Shown one piece after another: positions 50,421 to 60,000 of a stretch of DNA of 64,000 nt. Both the position numbers and the translations under genes were made by a program. The notes under the pieces were generated by a model. The model saw only the letters and a list, made by a program, of their open reading frames with translations, had not been told where the DNA came from and did no database searches. Origin of the DNA: CAJBNH01 sp964447285 (GTDB taxonomy: Bacteria; Myxococcota_A; UBA9042); contig CAYURO010000005.1 of assembly GCA_964447285.1 (NCBI GenBank), forward strand, positions 1 to 64,000, in the 5' to 3' direction. How positions within the stretch are numbered: position 1 is the stretch's first letter; each line of letters opens with the position of its first letter.

Positions 50421-51794
50421 ATGGGCATCACGTTCGTCGAGAAGGGAGACCGCAGCCGCGTGCGCCCGCACGCCAAGGTCGCGTTGGTGCTGGCCGGCGG
50501 TGCCGTGCCGGGTGGGGCGTTCCGCATTGGCGGCTTGGTCGCTCTGAACACGCTGCTGGCCAACCGTTCCGTCACCGAATTCGATATCTACGTAGGCATC
50601 TCGGCGGGCGCGTTCATGGCCGCCCCCATCGCCGCGGGCATCGGCCCCGAAGAGATGCTGCGCGCCATCGACGGCACCAGCCAGCGACTCACCCGACTGC
50701 GGCCGATCGACTTCTATGGTCCGAACTGGAGAGAAACGTTTAGCAAACCCGCAAACTTGGCCCGCGACGCCCTCTCCCTGATGCCAACGGCGGGGCTGGC
50801 GCTGGTCCGGCAGCTGGGGTCCCGTTTCCGGCCTGAGTTGATCAACCGGGTGCGCGATTTCGTTGCAGCGCCGGGCTACGACAGCGCAGAGGCCCTGCTG
50901 CGGCCGATCGCCGTCGACATCGCCCGTTCCAGTCGCCTGCGCCCCGGACTGTCGTACCTGCCGTCGGGCCTGTTCGAGAACTCGGGCATCGAGCGTTTCG
51001 TGCGCGAGAACCTGCGCAGCAACCAGGTCCCCAACGACTTCCGACTGTTGCAGATCGAGCGTGGCAAGGCGCTGTACATCGGCGCGACCAACCTCAACAC
51101 CTCCGAAGGCGTGGTGTTTGGGCACGATGAGGACAACACCGTTACGATTTCCGAAGCCGTGCAAGCCTCGACCGCCACTCCCGGTTTCTACCGTCCGGCG
51201 CGCATTCGGGGGCAGGATTACGTCGATGCGGGTGTGCGACACACGGCCAACGTGACGCAGGCGGTCAAGGTCGGAGCGAGCCTCGTCATCGTGTACAACC
51301 CATTCCGTCCCTTCGTGAATTACTCGACTGACCAGCTGCTGAACAACAAGACATCGATCTCCGACATGGGCATCGGCGCGGTCATCAACCAAGCCTTCCG
51401 CACGATGCTGCATACGCGGCTGGTGCTGGGTATGGAGAAGCTGGCGGCGAACCCGGACTTCCATGGCGACGTGGTGCTGCTGGAGCCGAGCGAGTCCGAC
51501 CTGCACTTTTTCAACTCGAATCCGCTTGATTTCTGGCAGCGCGCGCCGTCGGCCTTGCACGGCTACATCAGCGCCACCGAGGCGATCGAGCATCACCACG
51601 ACCGGCTGGACGCGATCCTGCGCAGCTATGGCATTCGCACCGACCTTGACCGCGTGCGCGAGCGCGTCGAGCAGATTCGTCGGGCCAATTACGACGACCG
51701 CACCATCATGAAGGTGCTGCAGCGCGACCAGCATCCTCTGCGCGACACGGCGACGGGCCGCGACCCGACGGTGCCGCTGCGCGTGGTGCGGTAG
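50421..51794 (+). CDS. Patatin-like phospholipase
   Basis: A 457-residue patatin-fold lipase. The oxyanion loop is AGGAVPGGAFRIGGL, the nucleophile Ser61 is in VGISAGAF, and the catalytic Asp269 is in YVDAGVRH, where most patatins have DGG. The C-terminal 130 residues have helices rich in charges (YDDRTIMKVLQRDQH). No signal peptide is visible, so the protein is likely cytoplasmic or secreted by a specialised route. ATG 50421 has GGAG upstream. The region 50304-50420 has no clear promoter. Confidence 0.88.
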   Translation: MGITFVEKGDRSRVRPHAKVALVLAGGAVPGGAFRIGGLVALNTLLANRSVTEFDIYVGISAGAFMAAPIAAGIGPEEMLRAIDGTSQRLTRLRPIDFYGPNWRETFSKPANLARDALSLMPTAGLALVRQLGSRFRPELINRVRDFVAAPGYDSAEALLRPIAVDIARSSRLRPGLSYLPSGLFENSGIERFVRENLRSNQVPNDFRLLQIERGKALYIGATNLNTSEGVVFGHDEDNTVTISEAVQASTATPGFYRPARIRGQDYVDAGVRHTANVTQAVKVGASLVIVYNPFRPFVNYSTDQLLNNKTSISDMGIGAVINQAFRTMLHTRLVLGMEKLAANPDFHGDVVLLEPSESDLHFFNSNPLDFWQRAPSALHGYISATEAIEHHHDRLDAILRSYGIRTDLDRVRERVEQIRRANYDDRTIMKVLQRDQHPLRDTATGRDPTVPLRVVR

Positions 51795-51803
51795 GCGGGC
51801 GGC

Positions 51804-51833
51804 TTGGAACCGACGGCGCGGCCCTGCTAGGAT
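51804..51833 (+). promoter_or_regulatory. Predicted promoter of glmM
   Basis: TTGGAA at 51804-51809, 18-base spacer, TAGGAT at 51828-51833, about 35 bases before the glmM ATG. Confidence 0.4.
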
Positions 51834-51843
51834 CGCCCCGACC

Positions 51844-51864
51844 ATGACGATGACGAAGGGGTAG
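51844..51864 (+). other. Six-codon leader ORF overlapping the glmM ribosome binding site
   Basis: ATG ACG ATG ACG AAG GGG TAG at 51844-51864. The AAGGGG that serves as glmM Shine-Dalgarno is inside this mini-ORF, seven bases after which glmM begins. Real translation is unproven. Confidence 0.3.
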
Positions 51865-51870
51865 ACCACG

Positions 51871-53229
51871 ATGACTTCCAGGCTATTTGGCACCGATGGC
51901 GTGCGCGGTGAGGCCAACTCGGGCGTGATGACGGTCGAGAACGCGTTGCAGATCGGCCGCGCCGTGGGCCTGCTGTGCAAAGGCCGGCATGAGCGCACCC
52001 GCGTCATCATCGGCAAGGACACCCGCCGCAGTGGTTACTTGTTCGAGACGGCGCTGGAGGCGGGCGTGTGCTCCGTGGGTGCCGAGCCCTATCTGGTCGG
52101 CCCGCTGCCGACGCCGGGGATCGCCTTCATGACGCTGGGGATGCGCGCCGACGCCGGCATCGTGATCTCCGCGTCACACAACCCGTTTTACGACAATGGC
52201 ATCAAGATCTTCGGCGCAGACGGCTTCAAGCTGCCGGACGAGATGGAGGAGCGCATCGAGGCGATGGTCGCCCACCCCAAGCCCCTGCACGACGGCCTGG
52301 CGCACGGAGCCGCCATCGGTCGTGCCTATCGCATCGAGGAGGCTTGGGGCCGCTACGTCGTCAGCCTGAAGCACACCTTCCCCAACGATCTGACGCTAGA
52401 CGGCCTGAAGATCGCGGTCGACTGCGCCAATGGGGCTGCGTACAAGGTCGCACCCGCTGTTTTCGAGGAGTTGGGAGCGACCGTCGTGCGTCTGTCGGTG
52501 TCGCCGGACGGTCTGAACATCAACGAGGCTTGCGGTGCCCTGCATCCTCACGCTCTGGCCCGCGCGGTGGTCGAGCACGGCTGTGATCTGGGTCTGGCCC
52601 TCGACGGCGACGCGGACCGGCTGATTCTGGTCGACGAGACCGGACAGGTGGTCGACGGCGACCGCATCATGGCCCTGTGCGCGCTGCGGATGGCGGCGGC
52701 AGGCACGCTGAATCACGGCACATTGGTGGCCACGGTGATGAGCAACTACGGTCTGGAATTGGCCATGCATGCCGCGGGGTTGAAGCTGGTTCGCACCGAT
52801 GTCGGCGACCGTCAGGTGGTCGAGTCGATGCGCAAGAACGGCTACACGCTCGGCGGCGAACAGAGCGGTCACCTGGTGTTTCTGAACCACGCGACGACGG
52901 GCGACGGTGTGCTGGCGGCCCTGCAGGTGCTGGCGATCGCCGTGCGCGAGAACAAGCCGATCTCCCAGCTGGTTCAGGTAATGGAGACGCTGCCGCAGGT
53001 GCTGATCAACCTGGCCGTGCGCGACAAGCCGCCGCTGCAGTCGTTGTCGGCCGTTTCGGGAACGATCACGGACGCAGAACGCGAACTTGAGGGCCAAGGT
53101 CGCGTCCTCGTGCGCTACAGCGGCACTGAGCGCAAGTGTCGCGTGATGGTCGAGGGGGCCAACCCCGCGCTGGTCGAGACCCATGCCCGCCGCATCGCCG
53201 ACTCCGTCATCGCCGCCATCGGCGCCTAA
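51871..53229 (+). CDS. glmM: Phosphoglucosamine mutase
   Basis: Interconverts glucosamine 6- and 1-phosphate for UDP-GlcNAc; 452 residues. Phosphoserine Ser102 lies in VISASHNPFYDNGIKIF, at the same number as in E. coli GlmM. Other marks: start RLFGTDGVRGEAN, metal loop DGDADRLI, sugar-binding GGEQSGHLV, phosphate-binding VRYSGTERKCRVMVEG. pdxJ follows after 23 bases, so they are probably co-transcribed. Confidence 0.97.
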   Translation: MTSRLFGTDGVRGEANSGVMTVENALQIGRAVGLLCKGRHERTRVIIGKDTRRSGYLFETALEAGVCSVGAEPYLVGPLPTPGIAFMTLGMRADAGIVISASHNPFYDNGIKIFGADGFKLPDEMEERIEAMVAHPKPLHDGLAHGAAIGRAYRIEEAWGRYVVSLKHTFPNDLTLDGLKIAVDCANGAAYKVAPAVFEELGATVVRLSVSPDGLNINEACGALHPHALARAVVEHGCDLGLALDGDADRLILVDETGQVVDGDRIMALCALRMAAAGTLNHGTLVATVMSNYGLELAMHAAGLKLVRTDVGDRQVVESMRKNGYTLGGEQSGHLVFLNHATTGDGVLAALQVLAIAVRENKPISQLVQVMETLPQVLINLAVRDKPPLQSLSAVSGTITDAERELEGQGRVLVRYSGTERKCRVMVEGANPALVETHARRIADSVIAAIGA

Positions 53230-53252
53230 CGCCATCCGTTGCCGGAGTCATC

Positions 53253-54008
53253 ATGACCGTCGCCCTGATCGCCGACCGCACCGAACGCATCCGCTTGGGT
53301 GTCAACGTCGACCACATCGCCACCCTGCGCCAAGCGCGCGGCACCCGCTATCCTGACCCCGTGTTCGCGGCATCGTTGGCCGAGCTGGCGGGGGCCGACC
53401 AGATCACCGTCCACCTGCGCGAAGACCGCCGCCACGTTCAGGAACGCGACCTGCAGATCCTGCGCAAGACGCTGACGGTGCCCCTGAACCTCGAGATGGC
53501 CGCGACCCAGGACATGGTGGCGAAAGCGCTGGAATACCTGCCCGACACCGTGACGCTCGTCCCAGAGAAGCGTGAAGAGCGTACCACCGAGGGCGGGCTG
53601 GACATCGCCGGTCAACTGGCGGTGATCACCAAGGTCGTCGGGCAGTTGCAAGCGGCCGGCATCGTCGTTTCGCTGTTCATCGACCCCACCGAAGCCCAGG
53701 TGCGTGCGTCGGCGCAGGCGGGAGCTCCGGCGATCGAGCTGCACACGGGGGACTATGCCGAGGCCAAGACGGCCGCCCAGCATCGCGAGAGGCTGGAGCA
53801 CTTGCGCGAGGCGGCGTTGCTGGCACATGGACTGGGTCTGCGGGTGGCGGCGGGCCACGGTCTGGACTACCACAACGTCCAAGCGGTCGCCGAGTTGCCT
53901 TACATCGAAGAGCTGAACATCGGCCATAGCATCGTCGCCCGCGCCGTTTGGGTCGGGTTCGAGCGGGCCGTTGCCGAGATGATCCTGGCCATGCACACCG
54001 CGCCCTGA
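53253..54008 (+). CDS. pdxJ: Pyridoxine 5'-phosphate synthase
   Basis: Last step of DXP-dependent vitamin B6 synthesis; 251 residues. Diagnostic strings: RLGVNVDHIATLRQARGT at the start, ITVHLREDRRHVQERD, LNLEMAAT, TLVPEKREERTTEGGLD, SLFIDPTEAQV, ELHTGDYA, and AAGHGLDYHNV plus ELNIGHSIVARAVWVG at the end. ATG 53253 has CCGGAG upstream. A longer frame upstream is inside glmM. Confidence 0.97.
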   Translation: MTVALIADRTERIRLGVNVDHIATLRQARGTRYPDPVFAASLAELAGADQITVHLREDRRHVQERDLQILRKTLTVPLNLEMAATQDMVAKALEYLPDTVTLVPEKREERTTEGGLDIAGQLAVITKVVGQLQAAGIVVSLFIDPTEAQVRASAQAGAPAIELHTGDYAEAKTAAQHRERLEHLREAALLAHGLGLRVAAGHGLDYHNVQAVAELPYIEELNIGHSIVARAVWVGFERAVAEMILAMHTAP

Positions 54009-54053
54009 GCCATGCACGCTCCGGTCGAGGCTGCGCGCAACGGGGAGTCCTCC

Positions 54054-55661
54054 ATGCGAATCCTGACGCCGGAACAGGTGCGGGGGCTGGACGAGCGCAC
54101 GATCGCGACGCTGGGCCTCGAGGGCGCGTTGCTGATGGAGACGGCGGGGCGCGCGATTGCCCGCGCGATCGTCGACCGTGTGGGGCGTGGGGATGACCGC
54201 TGGGTCACCGTGCTGGCAGGCACTGGCAATAACGGCGGAGATGGCTTCGTGGCCGCCCGCGTGCTGGCCGCTCAGGGCTTTCGCGTCGAGGTGTATGGCG
54301 TTGGGGACCCGGCGAGGATGACGCCAGAAACCCAGAAGCATTTCAAGGCAATGCGGGCGTATGGTCTGGACTGCCGCTTCTTTCCGCAGGCGCCTCGCCC
54401 CCCTGAGCTACAAGGGATTCGCCGGTCGCTTGGACGGTCCGCCGCGATCGTCGACGCCTTGGTCGGCATTGGCCCGACGGAAGACCTGCGCGATCCGCTC
54501 GCGACCTTTGCCGCACAACTGGACGGCCGCTACCGGGGCCTTGTGGTCGCCGCCGATGTGCCAAGCGGCCTGTGCGCCGTCGATGGCCGGATTCTGGGTG
54601 TCGCGGTCAAGGCCCATCTGGTCGTGACGATGGCCGCGCCCAAGGCAGGACTGTTCTTGGGGAAAGGCCCTGAGACGTGGGACGAGCTGGAGGTCGCCGA
54701 CATCGGTGTGCCCCCCGCCTGGATCGCGGCTGTGCGCCCCTGTGGCGAGCGGCTGGACGGTGCGCGCGCGCGCGAGCTGCTGCCCCCGCGACCTGACGAC
54801 GGTCACAAGGGCAAGTTCGGCCACGTGTTTGTCGTCGCGGGTTCGCCGGGAAAGGGGGGGGCGGCGCTGCTGTGCTCCGGTGCGGCGATGCGCTCGGGGG
54901 TCGGGCTGTGCACGGTGGGCACCTCTGGCGAGATCCGCGGTCGGTTGGAGGGCGACTGGCCCGACGCAATGGTCGAGGCGATCCGCGGCGGAGCGGGTGA
55001 GGCCAAGCGCATCGAGAAATTGCTGCACCGCAAGACAGCGATCGTGGCGGGGCCGGGGCTGGGCACGGGCGCGGCCGAGGTTGACTTGGTTGGCCGGTTG
55101 ATGTCGATGAGCGAAGTCCCGGTCCTGCTGGATGCAGATGCCTTGACCGCACTTGCCGCCAAGCCGGAGCTTGCACAGCCTGCGGCAGGACGCTTGGTCC
55201 TGACGCCACATCCCGGTGAGATGGCCGCGCTGCTGAATTCGACGATCGAGGCAGTCGAGGCGGATCGCCCGGCGGCGGCGAGGACGGTGGCTGAGAGGTT
55301 TCAGGCCGTCGTGGTCCTGAAGGGCAGCAGGACGTTCGTGGCGGCTCCCGACGGCGATTGGGCGATCTGGCCCAGGCCCAACGCTGCGTTGGCCAAGGGC
55401 GGCTCTGGTGATGTGCTCGCCGGGATCATCGGCGCACTGCTGGCTCAAGGTCTGCCCTGCTTCCACGCCGCGCAGTTGGGTGTGACCGTCCATGCGTTGG
55501 CGGGGGAGAGGCTGCGGGCCGAGTTCGGGGAGCGCGCCGGGCTGGCGTCGGACCTGATCCAGCAGCTACCGGCCGTGTGGCGGTCACTGGAGAACCCGGC
55601 GGTGGAAGGCGTCGAGGGCGGCCCAAACCGGTCGCTTGCTCCAAGGTCGGGCGAAAGATAG
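54054..55661 (+). CDS. nnr: Bifunctional NAD(P)HX epimerase/dehydratase
   Basis: Repairs hydrated NAD(P)H; 535 residues. N-terminal epimerase (about 1-205): RILTPEQVRGLDERTIATLG, VLAGTGNNGGDGFVAARVL. C-terminal ADP-dependent dehydratase (about 230-510): KGKFGHVFVVAGSPGKGGAAL, VAGPGLGTG, LDADALTAL, LTPHPGEMA, ALAKGGSGDVLAGIIGALLAQG. ATG 54054 with GGGGAG is preferred to ATG 54012, which has no ribosome binding site. It follows pdxJ, an association seen in many bacteria (pdxJ-acpS-nnr type). Confidence 0.95.
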   Translation: MRILTPEQVRGLDERTIATLGLEGALLMETAGRAIARAIVDRVGRGDDRWVTVLAGTGNNGGDGFVAARVLAAQGFRVEVYGVGDPARMTPETQKHFKAMRAYGLDCRFFPQAPRPPELQGIRRSLGRSAAIVDALVGIGPTEDLRDPLATFAAQLDGRYRGLVVAADVPSGLCAVDGRILGVAVKAHLVVTMAAPKAGLFLGKGPETWDELEVADIGVPPAWIAAVRPCGERLDGARARELLPPRPDDGHKGKFGHVFVVAGSPGKGGAALLCSGAAMRSGVGLCTVGTSGEIRGRLEGDWPDAMVEAIRGGAGEAKRIEKLLHRKTAIVAGPGLGTGAAEVDLVGRLMSMSEVPVLLDADALTALAAKPELAQPAAGRLVLTPHPGEMAALLNSTIEAVEADRPAAARTVAERFQAVVVLKGSRTFVAAPDGDWAIWPRPNAALAKGGSGDVLAGIIGALLAQGLPCFHAAQLGVTVHALAGERLRAEFGERAGLASDLIQQLPAVWRSLENPAVEGVEGGPNRSLAPRSGER

Positions 55662-55702
55662 CCTTCCCGACCGCAGCGCCCGTCTGGCGAATCGAGACTG
55701 CC

Positions 55703-58700
55703 GTGCCCGTCGCCTGTGCCCCCAACCGAGACCGACCGTTGCCGCTGCGGGGGCTTTTCAGCCTCACAACGGTGCTGATCGCGCTCGTCACCGGCTGCGG
55801 CGACAGCATCGTGGACGTGGGAGAGAGCTGTCGGGCTTCGAGCGAGTGCGGCTCGCACCTGTGCTACGTCAACCGCTGCTTGGAGCCGACCGCCGATCTC
55901 GACGGCGACGGGCTGACGAACGCGGTCGAGCACCAGCTGAACACCCATCCGCAACAGGCGGACACGGATGGCGACGGCAAGCCCGACGGGATCGAGGTCG
56001 GACCGCACCCGGCCAAGCCGATCGACACCGACAGCGACGGGAAGCCCGACGTGGTGGAATCCCTTGTTGCGGACCAGGACCGCGACTGCCTGCCGGACGA
56101 ACGCGATGGGCAAGACACCGCAGTAAACGTCGATCCCGCCGTGTTGGCAGACGGCGCGTGCGCGTCCCAAGGCGTCTGCGCCGGCAAGCCGTCGCTCGTG
56201 AAGGCGACCTGCACCGCCGGAGTGCTCGCGTGCGATTACGGCGCGGTGGCGGGCTGGTCACCGGCGGAACAGTGCGATGCGGTGGACAACGACTGCGACG
56301 GTCTGATCGACGAGGGCTTCACATGGCAGGGGGGCGCGGTCGGCAAGCCGTGCGCCGGTCAGGGCGGTTGCGGCCCGGGCGTCGTGGTGTGTCTGGCGGG
56401 CAAGGCGGCGTGCTCGACGTTGCCGGGAGGACCGGCGGACGCATCACAGCCCGAGGCCTGTAACAGCGTGGACGACGACTGCGACGGCCAGACCGACGAG
56501 GGCTTTGCGATGGGCGGGCTGCCGGTCGGCTCGCCGTGTCTTGGCGTGGGAGAGTGCGGCATCGGCACGGTGTTGTGCGCGGCGACCGGAGAGCCGATGT
56601 GCTCCAGCAACCCCGGAGGCCCCGACAGCAAGATGGCGCAGGAGCTGTGCAACGGTCTGGACGATGACTGTGATGGACAGACCGACGAGCACGTCTTCCT
56701 GGACGACAAGCCCATCGGTGCGCCTTGCGAGGGGACGGGCGTCTGCGGCTTGGGTCAGGTGGTGTGTGGCAAGACGGGCGCCGCCGTGTGTTCGACCGCT
56801 CCAGGGGCTCCTGACTCGCCCGCGACCGCCGAGACCTGCAACGGCTTGGACGACAACTGTAACGGTGCGACAGACGAGGGATTCTCGTTCCTCGGTCTTG
56901 GCTTGGGAGGCGCGTGTCCGGGCGTCGGCGCTTGCGGTGCCGGCGTGGTCGCGTGCAGCAAGGTGGGCACGGCGACCTGCTCCACCGGCATGGACGGTCC
57001 AGAGAGCCAAGCGCAACCCGAGGCGTGCAACGGTGTCGATGACGACTGTGACGGGCAGACCGATGAAAAGCTCGTTTGGCTGGGTTATCCGCTGGGCGGC
57101 CCGTGCGTCGGCACGGGCGCGTGCGGCAACGGGACCGTCGAGTGCAATCCGCAGGGGGTCGCTGCGTGCTCCACCAACCCCGACGGGTCTGATCCCCAAG
57201 GCTGGACAGAGGAGTGCAACGGCCAGGACGATGACTGTGACGGTCAGACCGACGAAGCCTTGGCCGCGCCGGACGGCTTGGTCTGTCCCGTCCAAGGTGT
57301 GTGCGCCAGCGCCGCGCCGGAACTGTTGTGCCAGGCGGCCGCGTGGCAGTGCGTCTACCCGCTGGAACCCCAGTGGCAGGCAGACGAAGCGACTTGTGAC
57401 GGGCTGGACAACGACTGCGACGGTGCGACCGACGAGGGGCTACCCCAGCAATGGGCCGGAGCCACGTCGGGCGTGCAGGGACAGCCTCAGGCCAGGACCG
57501 GCTTCGCGCACGCGGTGGGCGGCGGCGGCCTCTGGGTCTTGGGCGGGGTCGGTGGCACCCTGGCAGCGGGCAAGATCCTGCAACCGTTGGGAGATTTGTG
57601 GCGCTTCGACTTGACCGCGGGCACCTGGCAGCGTTGGCTCGACGACCCGGCGCTGGCCCGCGTCGATGCGAGCCTGCTGTGGTTGCCCGCAGGCGCGGGT
57701 TCGACCAACGCTCCCGCCCGGTTGTGGTTGGTGGGCGGTCGCGACGCCGATGGCAAGTCGGCGCCGGCCATGCAGATCGACGTCGACACGAAGAATCTGA
57801 CGAGCCCCGGCTGGCCGAACGCTCCCAAGGCCCGCGATGGTGCCACGCTGGTGCACGTGCCGACCACCGATCAGGTCTGGCTGCTGGGCGGCGATGCGAC
57901 GGGAGAGGGCGCTTCGGTGCAGCGCGTGGGCCTGATTCAGGACTGGTGGACGTCGTCGGTCGAGACGGTACCGCAGCTGGCGGGTGTCCAAGGCGGAATG
58001 ACGGCGTGTCTGGGGCCGACGGGTCACCTGTACGCCCGTGGCCGTCAAGTTTCGGGAGACGGCGTGTTCGCGCGTCTGGTGCCCGGCTCGGCGTGGGAAA
58101 TCCTGACTGCGGACCCGGTCGGCGAGCCTGCGGCCGCGGGCGGTCGTCTGGTGTGCCCGCCCGGTCTGGACGAGGTCTGGCTGGTTGGCGCGGCCGCTGG
58201 CGACGGCAAGTCCCTGCACGTGCGAAAGTTCTCCGTCGCCACGACCACTTGGCTGGCATCACCCGATGCAGATGGTCCGTCGCTGGTCGACCCAGCCGTG
58301 GCCCCCTTACCGGGCGGCGGATTGGTCGTCGCACTGGGGCTGGCGCTCGACGGACTGCCACAATCGTTTGCGTGGACGGGCGAGCCGGGTGCTTGGACGG
58401 CGGCGCCAACAGGGCCCGAACCCGTCATCGGTGCGCGCTGGATCGCGGTGGGCGACGACCTGTACCGCTTGGGGGGCGCGAGCTTGCGCGGGGCGGCCTT
58501 CGATCTGACGGGACCCGCCTGGCGCCTGCACGCGGGTGTCTGGCAGCCGCTGCCGTTGCCGCCCGGACTCTCAGGAAGGGTCCATGCGGCGCTGATGCTC
58601 GAGCCGTCGGGTACCGGCTTGCGGCTGTGGGGAGGGTTGGGACAGGTCACGCAGACCGCGCAACTGCTGGCCGAAGAGGTCGCCCCGGCGATGACGGGCG

Positions 58701-59356
58701 GGCTGCGGCTGGACCTGATCTCGGGTGCGTGGACGCCCCTGACCACCGCCCAGCTGGCCGCGCTGCCCGCCACCCGCACCGACCCGGCGCTTGCGCAGGT
58801 GCAGCCCGGCATCGCATGGCTGTTCGGCGCCGGGGCACAGCCGACCACGGCGGAGGTGTGGCGGGTCGACTTGATCAAGGCCTCCAAACAGCTGGTCTGG
58901 CAGTCGACCGACAGCATGGGACCGCCTTTCCGTCCAGGCACTTCGCTGGTGTACGACGCAGCTGGGGGGCGGCTGGTGCTGGTGCAGGTGCAGTCTGGGC
59001 TGAAGGTGTGGACGCTGCCGGTGGTGGGTGCTCCGGTCTGGAAGGTCGCTTCGGTCTCGCCGCTCGCCTGGCCCGGTCGTGCGCTGGTGTTGGGGGGGGA
59101 CGGCATGGACGAGCGGTTGGTGCTGGCGACGTCGGCCCCGGGCGGTCCTGCGGCGGTCGGAAGGCTGCTTACTTTGGGCGAGACTCCGTTGCTTTCGGAT
59201 TGGATCGGACCGACGCCTGCCTGGTGGGGGCCCGCCGCAGCTGGTTGGTCGGGGCAGGGTGACCGCGTGCTGGTCGATGGAACCTTGGGCGTCGCGGGCG
59301 CCCCTCACGGCGGCTACGAGCCGGTCCTGCGCGAGTGCAAGCCGTCCAACCCTTGA
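55703..59356 (+). CDS. Giant lipoprotein with thrombospondin-3-like, MopE and kelch-like regions
   Basis: A 1217-residue predicted lipoprotein. The signal peptide ends with Cys32 in ALVTGC. Residues about 60-130 have calcium-binding type-3 repeats (DLDGDGLTNAVEHQL, DTDGDGKPDGIEVG, DTDSDGKPDVVE). Residues about 185-575 carry seven MopE-type motifs (for example CDAVDNDCDGLIDEG, CNSVDDDCDGQTDEG, CNGLDDNCNGATDEG), spaced by Gly/Cys-rich loops. The remaining 600 residues look like a kelch/galactose-oxidase beta-propeller (GGGLWVLGGVGG, RLWLVGGRDADG, QVWLLGGDATGEG). GTG 55703 is chosen because it is the last start that keeps the whole signal peptide, although no strong ribosome binding site is visible. 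Function: surface binding, inferred. Confidence 0.83.
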   Translation: MPVACAPNRDRPLPLRGLFSLTTVLIALVTGCGDSIVDVGESCRASSECGSHLCYVNRCLEPTADLDGDGLTNAVEHQLNTHPQQADTDGDGKPDGIEVGPHPAKPIDTDSDGKPDVVESLVADQDRDCLPDERDGQDTAVNVDPAVLADGACASQGVCAGKPSLVKATCTAGVLACDYGAVAGWSPAEQCDAVDNDCDGLIDEGFTWQGGAVGKPCAGQGGCGPGVVVCLAGKAACSTLPGGPADASQPEACNSVDDDCDGQTDEGFAMGGLPVGSPCLGVGECGIGTVLCAATGEPMCSSNPGGPDSKMAQELCNGLDDDCDGQTDEHVFLDDKPIGAPCEGTGVCGLGQVVCGKTGAAVCSTAPGAPDSPATAETCNGLDDNCNGATDEGFSFLGLGLGGACPGVGACGAGVVACSKVGTATCSTGMDGPESQAQPEACNGVDDDCDGQTDEKLVWLGYPLGGPCVGTGACGNGTVECNPQGVAACSTNPDGSDPQGWTEECNGQDDDCDGQTDEALAAPDGLVCPVQGVCASAAPELLCQAAAWQCVYPLEPQWQADEATCDGLDNDCDGATDEGLPQQWAGATSGVQGQPQARTGFAHAVGGGGLWVLGGVGGTLAAGKILQPLGDLWRFDLTAGTWQRWLDDPALARVDASLLWLPAGAGSTNAPARLWLVGGRDADGKSAPAMQIDVDTKNLTSPGWPNAPKARDGATLVHVPTTDQVWLLGGDATGEGASVQRVGLIQDWWTSSVETVPQLAGVQGGMTACLGPTGHLYARGRQVSGDGVFARLVPGSAWEILTADPVGEPAAAGGRLVCPPGLDEVWLVGAAAGDGKSLHVRKFSVATTTWLASPDADGPSLVDPAVAPLPGGGLVVALGLALDGLPQSFAWTGEPGAWTAAPTGPEPVIGARWIAVGDDLYRLGGASLRGAAFDLTGPAWRLHAGVWQPLPLPPGLSGRVHAALMLEPSGTGLRLWGGLGQVTQTAQLLAEEVAPAMTGGLRLDLISGAWTPLTTAQLAALPATRTDPALAQVQPGIAWLFGAGAQPTTAEVWRVDLIKASKQLVWQSTDSMGPPFRPGTSLVYDAAGGRLVLVQVQSGLKVWTLPVVGAPVWKVASVSPLAWPGRALVLGGDGMDERLVLATSAPGGPAAVGRLLTLGETPLLSDWIGPTPAWWGPAAAGWSGQGDRVLVDGTLGVAGAPHGGYEPVLRECKPSNP

Positions 59357-59375
59357 TCTTCACGACGGTGTCGTG

Positions 59376-59897
59376 TCAGCGCACTGGCCCGTGGCGCAGC
59401 ATCACGGGGCGCGGCCGCCAAGTGGGTGTCCAAGCAGGCGCGCTGGCAGAATCACCACCCTCGTGGACCTCCAGCAGGCTGCCCGACAAATGCGCGGTCA
59501 AGCGCACGCGAAACTGGCGGCTGCCACCCTTTAGATCCATCAGGTAGGAGCGGTCCGGCTCTAGCCAGGTAAAGCCCTCCAGCCGGAAGCCCTCGTCCAG
59601 GATGCGGCGACTGCTGACCGTCGCCCGCGCCAGCTCCGCCGCACGGTCGAAGTCGACGGTCGACACCAGCCAGAGGTCCAAGCCGCCTCGGTCGTTCCAG
59701 ACGACGCGCCGCGTCGAGACCGAGCCCAGTAGCGCTCGCGCCGCGGCCTCGACGGGAGTCCTGGGCTCCGGCAGTTCCGTGTGAACCGCGCCAGTTCCTT
59801 CAGGAGTTGAAGGGGCGGCAGGTGCGGAACCGGTCACCGCAAGACAGCCCGCCGCGACCACCGCGAAGCCCGCCCATGTCCTCTCGTTCGTCCTCAT
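59376..59897 (-). CDS. Hypothetical periplasmic protein
   Basis: A 173-residue protein. Signal peptide about 1-30 (WAGFAVVAAGCLAVTGSAPAAP), possibly lipidated or cleaved. The mature part has LLGSVSTRRVVWNDRGGLDLWLVSTVD and GFTWLEPDRSYLMDLKGGSRQFRVRLTAHLSGSLLEV, beta-rich with no known motif. Start ATG 59897; an upstream longer frame would be a leader with no signal sequence. Converges on the giant lipoprotein gene with 19 bases between stops. Confidence 0.68.
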   Translation of the reverse strand: MRTNERTWAGFAVVAAGCLAVTGSAPAAPSTPEGTGAVHTELPEPRTPVEAAARALLGSVSTRRVVWNDRGGLDLWLVSTVDFDRAAELARATVSSRRILDEGFRLEGFTWLEPDRSYLMDLKGGSRQFRVRLTAHLSGSLLEVHEGGDSASAPAWTPTWRPRPVMLRHGPVR

Positions 59898-60000
59898 GCA
59901 GACCAGTCTAGCGGCTCGTGCCGGGCGCGACCAGAGGGCAGTCGCGTGGGGTTGTTGCTCCGGTCGTGACAACCCCATGATCTGCTTGCGCTTCCCATCC

